Below are positions 7,854 through 10,048 of a stretch of DNA of 10,048 nt, in pieces (position 1 is the stretch's first letter; the number at the start of each line of letters is the position of its first letter). Source of the stretch: Bacteroidota bacterium (GTDB taxonomy: Bacteria > Bacteroidota > Ignavibacteria > UBA10030 > UBA8401); contig DMPG01000041.1 in the NCBI GenBank assembly GCA_003456055.1, positions 5,298 to 15,345 on the forward strand, read 5' to 3'. The notes under the pieces are model-generated. The model did no database searches, was not told where the DNA came from, and worked only from the letters and a program-made list of their open reading frames with translations. The translations under genes and the position numbers were made by a program.

Positions 7854-9803
7854 TTAGAAATCCAACCGGATACCGGCCTGGATCGACCGACGGATATCGA
7901 CATTACTTGGAACCCTCATACGGTCCCGTGTTCTGCTGTACGAAGGACCCGCATCAAGCGGATCGCCGGAGGTTGCCCACACATTCAAGGCATTGATCTC
8001 ATCGAACAGATTGTTGACGATTCCAAAGAGTGTCAATTTAAAATCGGTGAAACGAATCGTCCTTGATAATCTCAGATCGACCCGTTGATCGGAAGACATT
8101 CGGCCGGAGTTTTTTTCGATCAACAATGTATTGCTTTCGTCCGGTGCCTGGGGAGTGTACGGCAAACCGGTGGATGCACGCACGACGACATTCAATGAAA
8201 AATTCTCAAGGGGATACAAGTCAAATACTGAAGGACCAAACTCTTTTGGGAATTCAAGTCCAAAGGTGCCGTAAAAGACATGTTCGCGATCGAATGCAAG
8301 CAAAAAAACCCGTTTTGGACGGAGCAATGCCGATGCTCTTCGGTAGTCATTATATCCTTCGCGCGGATCTGATTCATTTCCTTTTGCCACTGAATACGTA
8401 TATTTAAGGTCGGCAAACCAATAATCACTCTGTCGTTTGCTCAGGCCAATCTCGAATCCTTGTACTCCTCCATAATTGGAATTATCAAACACGGTATATT
8501 CATAAGGGAAGACGGTGAGGTATGTGCTTCCCGTCAGATTGGTGATATCTTTGGAGTAGGCGCTAAGTTCAATGATATAGTCCGTTGTAACATTATGCTT
8601 CACACCAAATTCAAACGCCACTGTCTTTTGCGGTAATATTCCGGGGTTCCCGACAATCGCACCGTCAAGTGTTGGATCACGCAAGGTATACATATCGACA
8701 TAATCCGGAAGCTGAAAGAAGTGTCCATAGGAACTATAAAAGACTGTTCGTTCACTCATCGGAAATGCTATGCCTAAACGCGGGCTGATCTGTTGCTTTG
8801 TCGGTGTGTTCACCTCACCAACCGGTACCCATATCTTTTGATCGTTGACATATCCTGCCGGAACCCGCACTGACGCCCAGCGTGAATCGTCAACATCCGC
8901 ATAATCGAACCGCACGCCGGCATTGATGATACAAATATCGAACTCAATATTATCTTGGATGAAGGCGGAAACTTCCAGAGGATTTTTTACATATTTTTCA
9001 TATGCATGAAATCCGCTCGGATACGGTTGCTGAAAACTCAAGCGATCAATGGCATACTGTCTAAGTTCAAATCCGGTCTTCAAGAGATTATGCTGACCAA
9101 TCTGGGAATTAAAATCACCTTTGAGAATGATCGTCTCAACTTCATTTCGGATATAGATGCCATTGTCGGTACCGGTCCAAAACGGAGGCGTGTTGCTGTT
9201 TTTAACACGATAGTTTGATGCGAGCAGAACTCCATCGGAAGAGAACGTGGCATATTTCCCTGGTTGATACCGGTTAAAATATCTTCGTTGGTATGATGCG
9301 GACGCTTCGTAGAATGTACCGGGAGTAAGAATATGACTGATCTTAAGATTATCCCTCCAGGAAAAATCTTTCCTCACTTCATACCCTTCAGGAAGATATT
9401 TCCATTGATGTGCATATGGTTTATAAATTCGATAAAATCTTTGAGAGCTTAAATTCAATTTTACCGAACCCCACCCGTACGTAAGCTTGCCGTTTACTTC
9501 CCTCTCTTTGTTATATCCCCACGGAAGCTGATCGAGCGTGTTGAGGTACCTGCCGGTAACGAAAAATTTCAACTCAGGAAAAAAAGGAACTGGTCCGTTA
9601 AGCATAGTCGAAACCTGTCCCAACATATTGATGTCGGGTCCTAATTCAGGTGTCCCATTTAACGATTGTTCTTTGTATGCAGAGGGATAATTATTAACAA
9701 GGTTATTTCCGCGATTATCAACACGCTGCACCAACGCGCCGTTTGGATCCGACTCCCCATTCATCGAGAGCCAATGCATCGGCTTTGTGATATGGTGATT
9801 CAT
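7854..9803 (-). CDS. TonB-dependent receptor (SusC/RagA-like), beta-barrel portion after a frameshift
   Basis: This frame encodes the outer-membrane barrel of a TonB-dependent receptor, which imports a large ligand using TonB energy. The ATG at 9803 gives 649 residues, but it directly follows an in-frame TGA and is probably accidental. True homology likely begins near 9757, where reading should arrive from the plug frame. Barrel signs are alternating aromatic strands, MLGQVSTMLNGPVPFF, a long series of strand-loop repeats, GNPGILPQKTVAFEFGVKH (a conserved receptor motif), a central SPRLGIAFP strand, and an end at RRSIQAGIRLDF with the terminal Phe needed for BAM-dependent assembly. The 3' end is intact, followed 29 bases later by the large secreted-protein gene. 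The ligand is not evident; neighbours suggest peptides or products of ester hydrolysis. With the plug fragment to the right it forms one gene, interrupted by a probable one-base insertion, either genuine inactivation or sequencing error. Confidence 0.88.
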   Translation of the reverse strand: MNHHITKPMHWLSMNGESDPNGALVQRVDNRGNNLVNNYPSAYKEQSLNGTPELGPDINMLGQVSTMLNGPVPFFPELKFFVTGRYLNTLDQLPWGYNKEREVNGKLTYGWGSVKLNLSSQRFYRIYKPYAHQWKYLPEGYEVRKDFSWRDNLKISHILTPGTFYEASASYQRRYFNRYQPGKYATFSSDGVLLASNYRVKNSNTPPFWTGTDNGIYIRNEVETIILKGDFNSQIGQHNLLKTGFELRQYAIDRLSFQQPYPSGFHAYEKYVKNPLEVSAFIQDNIEFDICIINAGVRFDYADVDDSRWASVRVPAGYVNDQKIWVPVGEVNTPTKQQISPRLGIAFPMSERTVFYSSYGHFFQLPDYVDMYTLRDPTLDGAIVGNPGILPQKTVAFEFGVKHNVTTDYIIELSAYSKDITNLTGSTYLTVFPYEYTVFDNSNYGGVQGFEIGLSKRQSDYWFADLKYTYSVAKGNESDPREGYNDYRRASALLRPKRVFLLAFDREHVFYGTFGLEFPKEFGPSVFDLYPLENFSLNVVVRASTGLPYTPQAPDESNTLLIEKNSGRMSSDQRVDLRLSRTIRFTDFKLTLFGIVNNLFDEINALNVWATSGDPLDAGPSYSRTRDRMRVPSNVDIRRSIQAGIRLDF

Positions 9804-10048
9804 TCAATTGATCACTTGAATATTCGATTCTTCCGCTATATTTATCCCCGCCTTCTTTCGTCACAATATTCACAACACCGGATAACGCTTGTCCGTACTC
9901 CGCATTGAAACCGCCGGTTAGCACCTGCAATTCTTCAATAGCATATTTATCGATCTGACCATTAAAACTCCCGGAAAGAGGATCTCGAACGGGAAGGCCA
10001 TCGATTAAATAAGCAACCTCACCGCCGCGGCCGCCGCGCGCATGTAAT
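9718..10048 (-). CDS. TonB-dependent receptor, plug-domain fragment (5' part beyond the right edge)
   Basis: The frame enters from the right edge and reads RGGRGGEVAYLIDGLPVRD, then YAIEELQVLTGGFNAEYG, then GVVNIVTKEGG. This is the conserved second half of a TonB receptor plug domain. It continues through YSGRIEYSSDQLNESPYHKAD and then meets a TGA at 9718-9720. The last roughly 13 residues (VGSKRRVGAAC) look out of frame. The signal peptide, any carboxypeptidase-regulatory-like domain, the TonB box and the start of the plug lie outside the window. The Met codon at 9930 is an internal residue (in place of LQ), not a start. The fragment overlaps the barrel frame and belongs to the same gene, joined by a +1 shift near 9755-9758. 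Confidence 0.85.
   Translation of the reverse strand, partial: LHARGGRGGEVAYLIDGLPVRDPLSGSFNGQIDKYAIEELQVLTGGFNAEYGQALSGVVNIVTKEGGDKYSGRIEYSSDQLNESPYHKADALALDEWGVGSKRRVGAAC
9755..9758 (-). other. Probable frameshift site (G-run) in the TonB-dependent receptor gene
   Basis: On the minus strand this is GGGG within GAATGGGGAGTC. The plug frame is upstream and the barrel frame downstream, offset by one base. Both frames are open together only between about 9718 and 9806. Removing one G gives a smooth junction, DALALDEWESDPNGALVQR, joining plug to barrel without a stop. The exact base is inferred; another indel in the same 90-base interval would also work. Confidence 0.55.

Noticed and set aside
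9718..9806. Programmed ribosomal frameshifting in the receptor
   Set aside because: No slippery heptamer, stimulatory stem or upstream Shine-Dalgarno-like element is evident, and such recoding is not known to me in TonB receptors; an indel is more likely.
1..10048. Mobile elements, CRISPR arrays, tRNA or rRNA genes, long repeats
   Set aside because: Nearly all of the window is occupied by six co-directional protein genes; no transposase, integrase, regularly spaced repeat or RNA-like sequence was recognised.

Overview
The window looks like part of a Bacteroidota/Ignavibacteriota-type (Chlorobi-group) Gram-negative genome. The evidence is a SusC-like TonB-dependent receptor, a PorV/PorQ-family outer-membrane protein, and two secreted proteins ending in the C-terminal beta domains used by the type IX secretion system (T9SS). 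The 'PNPFNPST' form of one of these tails is common in Ignavibacteria and related lineages. The start sites also fit: several genes have little or no Shine-Dalgarno sequence. The exact lineage is inference; no rRNA or marker gene is present.

All credible genes lie on the minus strand, so transcription runs from the right edge to the left. In order they are: a TonB-dependent receptor (about 10048 to 7854), cut by the right edge and split by a +1 frameshift near 9755-9758; a 986-residue exported protein with a fibronectin-III-like domain and a T9SS/FlgD-like tail (7824-4864); a PorV/PorQ-family barrel protein (4852-3827); an exported alpha/beta hydrolase with a T9SS type A sorting domain (3830-2382); a peptidase T-like M20 metallopeptidase without signal peptide (2347-1226); and an exported M14 zinc carboxypeptidase that runs off the left edge (1214-1). 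Gaps are 29, 11 (or a 4-base overlap), an overlap of 4, 34 and 11 bases. No terminator or internal promoter was recognised, so a single operon is likely. No stretch over 300 bases lacks a gene, and no RNA gene, mobile element, CRISPR array or long repeat was seen.

A reasonable working model, which is inference, is an envelope module for using extracellular polymers or peptides. The receptor would import a ligand. The large secreted protein and the esterase would be exported by T9SS, perhaps handled by the PorV paralogue encoded between them. The M14 enzyme would trim peptides outside the cytoplasm, and the M20 enzyme would finish small peptides inside. The trio of receptor, large tailed protein and PorV paralogue is the most distinctive part of the window. 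The most concrete anomaly is the receptor frameshift.
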